Origin: Pyrenopolyporus hunteri
Lineage: Eukaryota > Ascomycota > Sordariomycetes > Xylariales > Hypoxylaceae
Length of the DNA stretch: 64,000 bases
Direction: 5' to 3'
Assembly (NCBI GenBank): GCA_902806595.1
Contig: CADCXC010000011.1
Location: 124,001 to 188,000, forward strand
Shown here: piece by piece, positions 13,671 to 28,538 of the stretch
Numbering within the stretch: the first letter of the stretch is position 1
How the letters are laid out: every line of letters begins with the position of its first letter
Translations under genes and position numbers: made by a program
Notes under the pieces: generated by a model
The model's database searches: none
Seen by the model: the letters and a program-made list of their open reading frames with translations, nothing else
What the model was told of the DNA's origin: nothing

Positions 13671-15032
13671 AATAATATAAATAAAAATTATCGATTATAA
13701 ACGTTAAATATTTAAAATTTTAACGAAGTTATTATATATTTTCGATTATAATAATAACGAAAATAATTCGATTTAATTTTTAAATATATTATCGATAAAA
13801 TTTAATATAATTAATTTAAATATACGATTATTATTTTTTCGAAATTAATTTTATTATTTATTTAACGTTTTTTTACGTTATAATATATATTTAATTTTTT
13901 TTTATTTTATTTATTATATATTTTATTATTTAAATATAAAGTTTTAATTTTTATTAATTTTAATAATTTTATATTATTTCGAAGTTATTCGAAATAATAT
14001 TTATTATTATTTATTATTCGAATTATTTTAAAATATATTAATCGTTTTTAAAATTTTTTATTTTAAACGGCGACGATATCGATTATAATTTAATTTATTA
14101 CGTTTATTATATTTTAATCGATAATATTTAAATTATTAAAAACGACGTTAATCGTTTTTATTTTAATTTTTTTAATTAAATTAATGGTTTACGATTTACA
14201 CAATTAATTAATAATATTTTACGATATAAAAAATATTAATTTTATATTTTTTAATTTTTTAATAATTTTATACGTACGTTATTATAATTAAATTATTTAA
14301 TTTTATAATATTAATTATATAAATTAAAATTTTATTTAATTATTTTTAATTTCGATTATTAATTATTTTTTTATAATATTTTATTTTTATTTTAACGAAA
14401 TTTCGACATTTTACGCGTTTTTAACGATAAAATTAAATATTTAAAATTTAAAAAATAAAAATATACGATATTTTACAACGAATATTATTAAATTATATAA
14501 TTTTATTACGATTATAAATAAATTTATATAATTTTTAAAAAATAAAAATTTTAATTTTCGTATAATAAAATAGATATTTACGATTAAAAAACCTTTTTAT
14601 TAATCGACGATATTAAAAATATATTTTTTTTACGCGTAAATATTTATAAAATATTCGATCGTAAAAAATTTATATCGATTTTTAAAATAAAAAACGGTAA
14701 TTACGTTTTAATATTATATGTTTTTTATTTACTTCGATTATTATATAAATAAAAATTTTTATTTTATAATAAAAAATTTTATTAATTTTACGAGGTAAAT
14801 TTTAAATATTTATTTATTTATTTTATATAAATAATATTCGATAATATAATTATACGGTTTTTCGAAATTTCGAAAACGAATCGATTTATATTTTTTATTT
14901 TTAAAAATATAATTAATAACAATATTACGATATTTTTTAAAAGTATAATAATATTATTAACTTCGTAAATATATCGATTATTAAAAAATAAACTTTTTAC
15001 TTCGAATAAATAATTTCGTTTTTAAATTTACG

Positions 15033-15079
<47 letters not shown>

Positions 15080-15464
15080 TTTAACGATTATAAAAATAAA
15101 TTTTATTAATATTATTTTATTAATAAAAATATTATAATTTATTAAAATAATAAAAATTATAATTTATTTAATAATAATAATAATAACAAATTCGAAAAAA
15201 ATCGTTTTATAATTAAAAATAAATTATTTCGATTATTTAAATCGGTTAATAACGTTTTAAATAATAATAATAATATAAATAATAAAAATAACGTAAAATT
15301 AAACGTTTATAATATAAAATTAAAATAAATCGTTTTTTTTAAATATATAAAATAATTTTTCGATATAAATTTAAAATAAATCGTTTTTTTAAAATATATA
15401 TAATAGTTTTTAATAAAATATTAAAAATATAAAAAATATATAGAGTAAAAATAATAATAATAAT

Positions 15465-15605
15465 TTTTATTATATTATATTATTTATATTATTTATATTA
15501 TTATTTATATTATCGTTTATATTATTTATTATATTATTTATTATATTATTTATTATATTATTTACTATATTATTTATTATATTATTTATTATATTATTTA
15601 TTATA
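15465..15605. repeat. 12-bp AT minisatellite
   Basis: The unit TTTATTATATTA is repeated about ten times, with a few variant units near the left end, one of which contains CG. Confidence 0.8.
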
Positions 15606-17054
15606 TGAATTTATTTTTATTTTAACGACTATTCGACGTTTCGTATAAAATATTATTTTTTTTTATTATTTTTTTATTATATAATTATGTTTTTATTTTT
15701 TAATAAAAAATAGGTTTAAATATCCCTTAAATAATAAATAAACGTATTTTTTGCGAAAAAAAAATTTTTTAAGTTTTTTTTTATTATTTAAAAAAAACAA
15801 CGTTTCGAAGTTTTTTTAACTTTTTTTTTTTTATTTCCCGTAATTTACGTAAAGTTATAATGGAAATAAAAAAGTTAAAAAAAATATCGAAACGTTATTT
15901 TTTTTAAATAATAAAAAAAAACCTGGAAAAATTTTAAATTTTATTAATAAAACGCTTACGTCGTCGATATATAAAATAAACGAAATTATTAAATCTTAAA
16001 AATCTATTCGAATTACGATAATATAAATAAAATTAAAAAAATATATATAAATTATTTCGAATTTAAAATTTTATATTTTTTATTTTAAACTTAATAATAT
16101 TTTTTTTAATAATATATTTTACGATATTTTAATTAATATTATTATAATTATTAATAAAATTTAAAAAAAATATCTTTACTTTTTATCGCCGTAAAAAAAA
16201 ATTTAATTTCTACGATTATTATTAATCGATTTAAAAAATCTAATAAAAAATAAACCTTCGAATAAATCGAAATAAAAAAAATTTTATTTTTAAACGATTA
16301 AATTAAGTGAAAATCATATAAAAGTATCGTAATTAACGAAAATATTATCGAAATTTATATTTAATATTATATTAATAAAAAAAAAAATAAAAAAAACTTT
16401 CGATAATTATTTATTCGAAAAAATATAAAAACTTATAAATCGTCGATTTAAATATTTTAATAAAATATTTATTTACTACGAAGTCGTTTTTTTAAAGTTA
16501 TTAATATCGATAAAATTTTTTTATTCGAAATTTAATACGTTTTAAAATAATATATTTATATAATTTAAACGATTTTAATTTCTTAAATATATAAATAAAT
16601 TAATTAAAATTTATATTACCATTAACTTTTTATTTTTAATTATTAAATATAAAAATTTCGATATTAATATTTTTTAATTTTTATCGATTGTTTAAAATTA
16701 AATTATTTTAAAATATATTATTTATTTTAATATTATTTAAAAATTACATTAACATATAAAAAAAAACCGTTATTTTTTATTATTTATTATTACTACTTTT
16801 AATATTACATCGAATAATACGAAAATATAATTTTATATATTTTAATAAAATTCGAATAAAACCCGTAATAAATATTTTATTATTTATTTCGTCGACATTT
16901 TTATATTATCGAAAATAAAATAATATAAACGATTACGTATATATATTATTAATATATTTATATAAACGAAAAAAAAAAACATATTAAATATTATAATTAT
17001 ATTATTTTATTTTAACTTATTTTTAAATATAATAATAAAAATAATAAATATAAA

Positions 17055-17283
17055 TAATAATAACGTAATAAATTTAAAAAATCCGTCGAATTTAAAATAA
17101 TTAATTTTAAACGATAATAACGTAATAGATTCGAAAAGTTCGTCGAATTTAAAATAATTAACTTTAAACGATAATAACGTAATAAATTCGAAAGATCCGT
17201 TGAATTTAAAATAATCGACTTTAAATAATAATAATATAATAAGTCGAAAAAATCCGTTAAGTTTAAAACGATCGATTTTAAAT
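17055..17283. repeat. 57-bp tandem repeat, 4 copies
   Basis: The marker GATAATAACGTAATA starts at 17113 and 17170, giving a 57-bp unit, with diverged copies on each side (AATAATAACG near 17056 and AATAATAATATAATAAG near 17227). Each unit carries a conserved CCGTCGAATTTAAAATAA segment or a transition variant of it. Confidence 0.85.
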
Positions 17284-19305
17284 ATATCGTTAAATTATTT
17301 TAAACTTTTAATATAATTTATATATTTTTTAAACGATATATTTCGTTTAAAAAATAATAAAATATAAAAATGTAAAATTAATAATAAAAGATTACCGCGT
17401 TTTTAAATAAGTTAATAAAATATAACGGCTTTAAAAATTCATATAAAATTTACGAAATTATATTTAATAAAAAAATAATTATAGATTCGAATTTAATTAA
17501 AATTATAACTTAAAATAAAAATATTTATATTTTCGTTTTAATTTTAATATTTTTTTAAATTAAAGTTATAAATTCATTTATTTTTTATTTGATATAACGA
17601 TATAAAATATATTATAAATTATATAATTTTTTATTTTTTAATAAATTTTTATTTTATAAAAAAATTTTTAAATTTTTATTATCGACGTTAAATTTGTTAT
17701 TTTTTTTTATACCTTAACTTCGTTAATTTAAAAAATATAATAATAATAAACGATCTCGTAAATCGATATAAATTTAAAATTTCGACGTTACGAAATATTA
17801 ATAAAATATATTTTATAATTCGAAGTCGATCGAAAATATTATTTAATCGATATTCGATTTTAAAATATTAACGCGTTTACCGCGTTAATTAATATATTTA
17901 TCCCCGTTATACTTCGAAAATTTAACCGATTTAATATTCGATAAATTAATTATTTCATTAAAAGTTTCGATTTAAACCCGTCGATTTAATAAATTTTTTA
18001 TTATATTTCGAAATTTTTTTATAAAAAGTCGTAATTATTATAAATCGTTCGATAATTTAATTAATATATTTCGAATTTTTATAAATTAAAGTGAAATCGA
18101 AGATAATAATTTTATTGAAATATATCGAAATTTATTTAATTAATTATCGAATAATAATAATATTTTTATATACGGTTATTTTTTTAAACGAAATTATAAT
18201 AAAATAATTTTAAAATTCGTAAAATACGTACATTTATATTAAATACGTAATTTAATTTACTACGTAATTAATTTAATTACCGTTAAATTATATTTTTTTT
18301 TACATTTATATTATTATTTTAATTAATTTAATCGTTAAATTTTTTTTTTATAAACGTTTAAACGAAATCGATAATTATTAAACTATAAATTTAAAAACTC
18401 GATTATTTTATAATATAATAAAAAATATTACGTTTTCGAACGTTTTTATTATTAATTATAAATAAAATTAATTTATTTTTAATTAATTATTATTATAAAC
18501 GTTAAAACGTAACGTTAAATCGAATTTCGTAATTTTAAAATTATAAATCGACGAAAATTTAACGCCGGCGACGATAATTATAAATTAAAATTACGAAATA
18601 ATTATTTACATTTGTAAATCGAATTAAATATATTATTAACTTTACGTTTAATATCGCATTTTTATTTTTTTTTAAATAAAAACGATACGACGTTTTAATT
18701 AAATATAACGTAATTTAAAGTTTAAAAAAAGCTATATTAATATTATATATTTTTTTAAATTATTTAAAAAAATAATCGAAAATTAAAATCGAATAAATAT
18801 TTTTTTTATTAATTTTTTTTATTATATTATAATAAATTATTAAACGATTTTATTACATTTTTAATAATATATTCGAACGTAGTTTAAATTTATTCGATAA
18901 AAAATATTTTCGTATTTTAATATAATTTATATTATCGAAAAGAAAAAACGTTAAATAATTACGTATAAAATGATTAAATTATATAACCGACTTTTATTTT
19001 AAAATACCGGAAAATACTTATAAAAAAATAAAATATTTTAAATAATAAACGTTATATAATTTACCTTATAAACAAAGTAACGTTCGAAATAATTATAATA
19101 AAAAAAATTTAAACTTTTTTTTTCGCATCGTGTTAAAATTTATTTTATTATTAAATAATTTCTTTTAATTTATTATTAAATTTATATAAAAACCGTTAAA
19201 TTTAATATTACATCGTAAAATAAATTTTACCTTTTACTCGTTATATAAATCTTTAAATAAAATTTCGAATCGAAATATATATCGTTCGTATTTATTACAT
19301 TATAA

Positions 19306-19370
19306 GTAAATAAATATTTAAATAAATACTTATTTATTTATTTTTTTATTTAAATATTTATTTACATATA
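19306..19370. repeat. AT-rich inverted repeat (palindrome)
   Basis: A GTAAATAAATATTTAAATAAA arm is followed closely by its near-perfect reverse complement, ending in TATTTATTTAC. It resembles the perfect palindrome at 36885-36922. Confidence 0.65.
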
Positions 19371-21075
19371 AAAATAAATATTTATATAAATTTAGTTTTT
19401 AAATTTTTTTTAAAAAATTAATTATATTTTTTATTATAATAAATAAAAAATAAAATATAAAATATAAATTTAATTAATTAAAACGAAAATAAATTTAATT
19501 TACATTAATAATAAATAAATAAATTAAATAATATTAATATAAAATGGTAATATAAAAATTTAAATATTTTTTATATATATAAATATTTAATTATTTATAT
19601 CGATTAAAAAAAAATTAATTAATATATAGTAACGTTTTAATTAATTATAATATAAATATTATATATATAATTATTAAAAATTCGAATATTTTTAATATAA
19701 TATAATATTATTTAATTTATTACGCGTAATTTACGATATATTTTTAAGATATAAAAGTAAAAAATGTAATATAATTTTTAATTTTTAATATAATTATTAC
19801 GATATTATTTCGCGTAATAACGATATTTTATTAAACGATTAATTTAATTTACGATTATTATTTAATAATTTATACTTTAATTAAAAAACCCCTTTTTTTT
19901 ATTAATATATTTTTTTAAAGTTTTTATTAATACGATTATAATTTAAATTTACGTATTTTATATATATATATATATATATATTAAATATTTTATTAAAATT
20001 AAATTATATTTAAAATAACGGTTAATTAAATTATATCGACGTAAATTATTAATTATTTAAAATATTAAAATAATTAAAAACGTTACGTATATAAATAAAT
20101 TAAAAGTTATATATAAATACGTAAATTAAATATTTAAATATTTCGAATATTTATTTATTATATATATCGAAAAAAAAAAATCGAATTAAATAAATAATTA
20201 TATTAAAAAAAGTTTATAATTTTTCGTAATTTTTATTTTATTCGAATTTATAATAAAATTAAAATTAATTTAATATATTATTTATTTTATTAATATAATA
20301 TGGTTTTAATTATTTAAATAAAGAAAAAAATATACATTTTTTTTATATAAATAACCTTCGAAAAATACGTTAATAAATTAATTTTCGATTTAATTAAATT
20401 AAAAAATCTTAAAATTTAAAGGTTACGAATTTAAATTTAATATAGTTTAAGTCGTTATAAATTTTTTTATTAATTATTTTATAATTACGTATCGTTAAAT
20501 AAAAAGTTTTATTACGTTATTTACGTATATAAATTCGAAAAAAAAGATTAAAATATATATTACGAATAAAAAATCGACTTAAATTAAAAAAATACGTTTT
20601 AAAAAGTAATTAATTTAAATTCGAAAATAAAAAACGTTTTATTAAAATACTTAAAATAAATACGTCGAATATACGTCGAAACGATTTAAAATTATCCGTT
20701 TAATTATTATATATATTAATTATTATATAATTTTTACCGTTTTTAAAGTTTATTAATTATAAATAAAAAATAACGTAATACGATTTCGTATTAAAAGTGC
20801 GATAAACGATATCGTAATATAATAAATAAATTAAATCTTAATTTTTTTACTTCGATTATATAACCGTTTTTCGAATATATTAACTTAAAAAAACAATATA
20901 AAAATAAATGTGTTAATTACGTTTAAAATAAGGAAAATTTTTATATTTATAATAATAACGTTTATAAATTATACGTAAATATATTTATAATATTAAAAAA
21001 ATTAAATTCGATAAATTTCTTTCGAAAGTTATATATTTAAAATTAATTAAATAATATCTATTAAATTATTTAATA

Positions 21076-21140
21076 ATAATATATAAAATAATAATATATA
21101 AAATAATAATATATAAAATAATAATATATAAAATAATAAA
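21076..21140. repeat. 15-bp tandem repeat, 4 copies
   Basis: ATAATATATAAAATA is repeated four times without substitutions. Confidence 0.85.
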
Positions 21141-22469
21141 ATAATTTATTTAATTTAAATTATTTATTATAATAAAAATGATATTATTAAAAATTTATAA
21201 AAAATTAAAAACGGTAAATAAATCGATATTTGAATTATTTATTTTTATAGTTTAATAATAAATTAATTCGTTAAAAATAAATAATTATTTTAAATAATAT
21301 ATTTTTAAAAGTTATTTATAAAATAATATACGAAATAATTAATTATTAAATAAATAATTAAAAAATAATATATTTTAATAAGTTTTTATATATTATAATA
21401 AATAAATTTTTAATTAACGTATTTTTTAAAAATAAAAGTTAAAATTATATTTTTAATAAATTAAATATACGTATATATATTTAAATATATTAAATAAAAC
21501 GAATAATTTTAATTTTACTTCGAGTTATAAAATTAATATTAATAAATAAATCGAAAATATTATATTTATTTAATATTTATTTAATTTTACGTTTTTTAAT
21601 GGTAATATAAAATACGCGTTTTAATCGAAGTTTTAAAAGGGTTTTTACGTTAAAAAAACTATTTTTAAATATTATCGATTATTTATTTTCGATGTTTATT
21701 ATTATAATTAATGGTATATTTTTTTTAATATTCGATATTAAATTTTTTTAAAGTAATTATAATTACGTTAAAAAGGTTAATTTTTTATTTTACGTTTTTT
21801 AATTTATAATTTTTTATAAAACGTTATAATTTAAATAAAATAAAAAAATAAAAATAAATTTTATTATATTTATATTTTATCCGTTAAATTCGAACGAAAA
21901 CGTTATAATCGATAATATCGACGATTTAATCGATTTATAAATAAAAATATTAAATATAAATAAGATTTTTTTTAAGTTATAATCGGATTTAATTACGACG
22001 ATAAAAGCGTTAATTAATTATTTTTTAAATGCGTTTAATTCGATTTTAAAAAAATAATTTTTTTAATAAAAAAAAAATTATCGTTATTTTATTTAATTTT
22101 TTTAAAATTTACGTTATCGTTTAATATTAATATAATTAAATGTTAAATAGATATAATATTTCTTTAAATTATATTAAATTATATTTAAATAATATAAAAA
22201 TACGAAATTTTTATTTATTTTTTTAATATATTATTTTTTATATTATTAAAACGTATAATATATTTTTTCGAAAAAAAAATAAATACCTTCGATGCGAAAT
22301 ATTTTAACGATTTTTTTCGAAATTTATACGTAATAAAAAAGTTTATTAATATACGTAATATTATTTAAAATCTAAAAAACGATAAATCGTAAAATGAAAT
22401 ATTATTATTTATATTTATAAGTTATTAATTAACCGGAATTTACGAAGTAAACGTCGTAAAAAAAAAAAG

Positions 22470-22590
22470 CGCGTTTTTATAAACGAAAACGTCGCGAAAA
22501 AAAAAACGAATATTTTTATAAATAAAAGTATCGTAAAAGAAAAAATAAATGTTTTTATTAATGAAAAACTTATAAAAAAATAGTCTTTTA
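22470..22590. repeat. 39-bp tandem repeat, about 3 copies
   Basis: GTTTTTATAAAC, ATTTTTATAAAT and GTTTTTATTAAT start at 22473, 22512 and 22551, a period of exactly 39 bp, each followed by a purine-rich half. G is kept and non-CpG C is lost. A partial inverted copy follows near 22610-22650. Confidence 0.65.
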
Positions 22591-25500
22591 TCGGCGGAGG
22601 TATTTTAAAAAAAAGTTTTCGTTTATAAAAACGTTATAAAAAAAAATCAATTGTTTTTTACGATATCGATGTAATAAAAAATAAAAGTATAAATGTTTTT
22701 TTATCGATATTATCGATATTAAATTATTAATTTCGTATCGATAAATTATTACGTAAGCTTTATACGTTTTACGCGACGTAATAATTTTCGTTTTTTATTA
22801 AAGTATTTTAAAGTCGTAAAAATTATTAACCGTTAATAATTTATAAAATTTAATATTAATTACATTAATAAAAGTTTTCATCTTTCGAATATATTAAATA
22901 AATTTATAAAAACGAACTTTTTCGAAAGTTTTTCGTAAATTATATTAACACTTTTTAATAATATATTCGACGAAAAATTATTATAAAAAAAAATATAAAA
23001 GTTTATAAAAATTTAAATAAATAAAATTATTATTATATATAAATTAACTTTATTTAATAAATATTTAAATAAACATATATAATTAATACGTATATTTAAA
23101 AACTTTTTCGATTAATTTATATATTTTTTCGTTCGATTTATTTATAAAATAAAATTTATAAATAATAATAAATAATTTAAAATATTTTAAATTATTAAAT
23201 CGATCGAAAAAAAAAATTTAATATTCGTATTTTAACATATTTTTATTTCGTTTATTAATATTTATTTAAAGTTTTTATATTTATTAAATTTAAATTACGA
23301 ACGTTAAAATAAAAGTTATTAAATTTAAATTCGATTAATTTAAATTTAAATTTTTATTATCGTCGATTAAAAAAGTTTTTATTTTATATAAATATAATTA
23401 TATCTAATTTTTATATAATGGATTTATTATCGGTGGAATTAATTAAGGGTTAAAATATTTATCGAAAATTTTTTAAATTAAAATTTATTATATATACGAT
23501 GTTTTTTTAATAATTTTATAATATTTATTATATATATTATATTTATTATATCTATTTTATTTTCTATAATTATATTTTTTAACTTTATAATATTTATTTT
23601 TTTTATTCGATATAACGTATAATAATATTAAAAAATAGTTTATTATAATAATTATTATGTTTATTATTATTTTTTTAATAAATTTTTTTATATAAAAATG
23701 TTAATTTTTCGATACGAAAACATTCCCTTAAAAGCGTAAATTTTTAATTTTTTAAATATTTATTTATAATTACGTAATAAAATATAAAAAAAATAAAAAA
23801 ATTTTTTTTTAATCAAATAAATTTTAAAAATTACTTAAAAAAAATAATATTTGAAATAAAAAACGAATTTATATTACTTTTAAATATAAACGATTTATTT
23901 TTTTTAAATATAATATTTTTTATTTATTAATTACGTTAATTATATTAAATGTTTTAAAATCGAATTTTTATAATTTAAATAATTTTATTTTTCCGTTTTT
24001 TATTTCGTTATTAAATATTTAAAATTAAATTATATTTTTAACCATTTTTATTTTAATAAATTATAAATTATATAAATAAGTTATTAATTTAAAATAATTA
24101 AAAGCCGGTAAAAAAACGTTTTAACGTTAATATTTGAACTTTTATAAATATATTTATATAAAAAATATTTATATTATATATTAATAATAACTTTATAAGT
24201 TTTTTACGTTTTTATAATTTAAAATATTATAATTAAATTTATAATAATATTAATAATATTTATTTAAATATTTAATTTTAAATATAATTAAAAAAAAAGT
24301 TTATTTAAATTAACGTAATAATATTAATTAATTAATTAATTTATATAAAATTATATACTTAAAACGGTACTTAATTTAATCTATTTAAAATTTAAAAATA
24401 TAAAAAAAATAATTTACGTCGATATAAAATTTATAATTAAAATTTAAATTTATTTTTATTTATTATTACGTTTATATTTACGATTATTTTCGTTATTATT
24501 ATAAATCGATTAATTATAATTAAAACGAATTTAATTTCGATTTTTTTAATTAAATATATATTTATATGCGTTTCGAAATTTTATTTTTTCGTAAATAAAA
24601 TATTATTTATTATTTATTCGAAAATAAGTCGAATATTATATTTATTTTAATTTTAAAAAATTTTTAACTTTAATATTATTTCGATTATTAATAATTAAAA
24701 TAACGGGTTTACCACTTAAATTCGTTAATAAAAAAATATAAGGAATTTTTCTTTAATTTAAAATAATAATCGATAAAAATGTTTCGTTTTTTATTTATTT
24801 AATTTTTAAGTTATATTTATAATAATACGGAAATAATCGGTAAAAATAAAAAAAATAATTTAAAAATAAAAAACTCGAATTTTAATTCTTTAAAAATTAC
24901 GTAATATATTTTTTTACTTTATTTAATCGATAAGTTTATTTAAAAAAATTTAAATTTTAAAATTTTTATTATAAACTTCGAAATTCTTTTTATAAGTTTA
25001 TAAAAAATTAACGTATTATTTTATAAACGTATTAATTTTATCCGCGTAATTAATGTAAGTTTATGTTATTTTTTCGATATTAATTATATCGAAGTCGATT
25101 AAAGTTTATTATTTACGCGTAAATACGTAAAAGGAATTTATATTAAAGATTAATTTTTTTATTTTACTTTTTTAATATTCGAAGTAATTACGGAGTTTTT
25201 TTTTATAATTTTTTAAAAGTTTTTTAATTAATTAAACGCGTTCGAATATTTTTTTTTTATATTTTTACGTTTATTATAAAAAAGTTATAATAAATTATAA
25301 AAAAATTTTAAATAATTTCGAAGTTTTTTAATTAATTAAAAAAGTTAAATAAAAAAAGTTAAAAAAAAATAATTTTATATATAAGCGTTTATTTATATTA
25401 TTTAATTAATATAAATATTAAAAAAAAATGTTAATTATTTCGAATATAAAAAAAAATGGAGATTTTTATTATTTTTAAAATATATAAACGTTTATTATAA

Positions 25501-28266
25501 ACGGTTAAATATTTATTTACGAAGTAAATAAACGTATAATTTCGAACTTTAATAAAAATATTAAATATTTATTTAATTATATATATTTTTATATTTAATT
25601 TATTTATTTAAAAACGTTATTTTTATAAAAAGTTTTTATTCGTTTTTATAAGTAAATAATTAAATCCGAGAATTTTTAAAGTAAATAAATATTTATTATT
25701 TAAATATTTTAATACTAAATATTAACGTAAATATTATAAAAAAGTAAAACGAAAATTAAAGAATTTATTTTATTTTAATGTTTTTATATATTTTATTTTT
25801 TTTAATTTTTATATTATAAATTAATATAATAGTTTAAAGTTAAATACGTTATAATTTTAACTCGTTATATTATAATTACGGGGTAATATAAAAGTTTATA
25901 AAGTTAAAATTATTTATTAATATTTATATAATAAATTTTTTTAAAAGTAAATCGTTAATAAATTTCGAAAAATATTTAATTTTTAAATATTAAAACGATT
26001 TTTTTAACGAATTATCGAAGGTTAATACCTTTATAAAAATAAATAACGTATTAATATTATTAAAACGAAATTTCGCGTTTTATTTAAAGTCGAATTATAA
26101 ATAATTATTATAATTTATTATTTTAAACTAAAACGATTCGAAATTAAAATAAAATTATAATTTATTAAATGTCGAATTAAATAATAAAAATTATATCGTT
26201 ATAATTATATAATATATATTTTTATATTATTATTATTTATATAATATTATTTTTTTACGAAATATTTAAAAAACGACGAAATATTAATTCGATTATAATG
26301 TTAATATAAAATTAATATATTTTATATTTTTTTAATTTAAATTTATTTCGAAAATAATATAAATAAAAAAATTTTAATCGAAAAAAATCGAATTAAATTT
26401 ATAAATTTATTAAAAAATTTTTTCGATAAATATTAAAAATATTTAAATGCATTAAATAACTACGGTAAAAATTATATTTATAAATTCGTTCGTAAAAACG
26501 TAAAATTTATTATATTAAAGTAAATAATTTAAAAAATATATTATCGACGATATTTAAAAGTAATATAATAATAAAAGGAAATTAAATTATACGTAAAAAA
26601 AAAAATTTATCGTTTTTAGGTCGAATTATATATAATTTATAAATAATTATTAAAAATTTCGATTTATTAACTTCGAAATATACGTCGTAATCGACGCATT
26701 TTTTCGGCGTATTATATGGTATAAAATATATCGATTTATTTTTTTATTAACGAATATTTTAAAATAATATTTTATTATTATAATCGAATTAAAATTTCGA
26801 TTTTAATATATCTAAATAAATTATAAAATAAAATTACTTTTTATAATTCGAATTTAATTTAATTTAATTAAAGTTATTAAATTTATAATAAAAATAATAT
26901 ATTCGAATGGTATTTAACGTATATAAAAATAAAGTTATTATATCTCGAATTTTTATATTTAAAAAACGAATAAAAAAAATAAAAAAATCGAATAATAATG
27001 GTAATAATTATATAAAAGCGTAATAAATTAATAAATCGTATATATATAAAAATTTAATTTATTAATTTAATATTAATTTTATATAATTATATTTTAAAAA
27101 TTTAAAATTTTTAAATTAATTTATTAAAAAAAATATAATTAATTAAATTATTTTATATATTATATATAAAAAAATTATACGATATAATATTAAAAAATTT
27201 ATAAAATAATAAAATAATTATAAAATTAAATATTAATTACGTAAAAATTACACGATTTTTAATTATATCGAAATATTATAAAAAAAGTATAATTAAATTA
27301 ATATTTAAAATTAAAGTATAAAAATATCGAATAATTTATTATTATTAATTAAAATATATAAATTTTTAAAATTAATTAATTATTATAATTTCGATAATTT
27401 TTTATCGTTAAAAATATAACGTTTTTATAATAAATAATTAATTTAATATTTATTCGAAAATTTTTAAAATAATCGAATATAATTATACTTCGATATTTAT
27501 AAAAGTTTAAAAAATTTTTTAAAAATATACGAAAAAAAAATAAAATAATTTAAATTAAATTATAATGAATTTTTACGGGGCGGTTTATTATAATATCGTC
27601 GATAATTATAAAATTTATAAAAATGTTTATTTAATATATTAAAAACGAAAAAAAAAATAAAAATAAATAAAAATAAATAAAAATAAATATAATATATAAT
27701 TAAATATATAAATAAATAATTATAATTAAATATATAAAAATATTTAAAATTTTATATTTTTATAAAAATTTTATAAATTTAATTATTATTATATTATAAG
27801 TAAATAAAATATATATATATTTTTTTTATTTAATATATATTTAAATCGAAAATTTAATTAATTAAATATTTATATATTAATATAATTATTTTCGTATTAT
27901 ATAATTTATTTTATAATAATTATTTTTCGTTTTATTTTATTCGTTATAAAAAATATACGTCGTATATATAATTTTTATTACGATGTTATATAATTATTTA
28001 ATAATATTAAATAATTAATAATAAAATTAAAACGATTTTATTATTTTATTTAAATAAATATATTAAATATTATAATTTTAAAAATTATAAAAATTATTTT
28101 AATGTTATTACGATTTAATGTAATTAATTTAATTTTATTAAATAATCGATATCGAAGCTTCGATTAATTACGTTTTTAAAATTTATATATAAAATTACGG
28201 TTTAATTTTTTTTTTTTTTTTTATAATATTAATAAAATTTAATTTTTAATTTTTAATATTATACGT

Positions 28267-28538
28267 TATTAAATAATAAGGGGTTATTAATTAATAAATT
28301 AAAGGAAGGATATTATGCGATTATTTAATATAAAAGTTTACGAAAAAGGTGTTATATTTATAATATTTATTTATATAAAAGTATAATTAATTAACTTCGT
28401 ATTAATCGATATTTATATATTATTTTAAAGTGTGTGTTTTAAGTCTTTATTATTTAAAGCGACGAGGTATTTAATAAAGGTATATTTATTATTATTATCG
28501 TTACGGTGGATTTTTTAATATAAAGTTATATAACTACA
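28267..28538. repeat. Left LTR of element 2
   Basis: 272 bp. It keeps GGGG, GGAAGGA, GGTGT and GTGTGTG where the right LTR has A, and has T at sites where the right LTR keeps C. It ends in ACTACA, preserving the CA terminus. Confidence 0.95.

Larger units (their letters stand above)
13676..28261. repeat. RIP-degraded AT-rich repeat DNA between the two LTR elements
   Basis: 14.6 kb with no supportable gene. Composition is CpG-sparing RIP throughout, in blocks of opposite strand bias: about 15960-18300 keeps C, while about 21600-22800 and 25000-25700 keep G. Substructures are an (AAT)n run near 15037-15080, a 12-bp minisatellite at 15465-15605, a 57-bp tandem at 17055-17283, an AT palindrome at 19306-19370, a (TA)n run near 19960-19981, a 15-bp tandem at 21076-21140 and a 39-bp tandem at 22470-22590. 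Source elements could not be identified. Confidence 0.75.
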
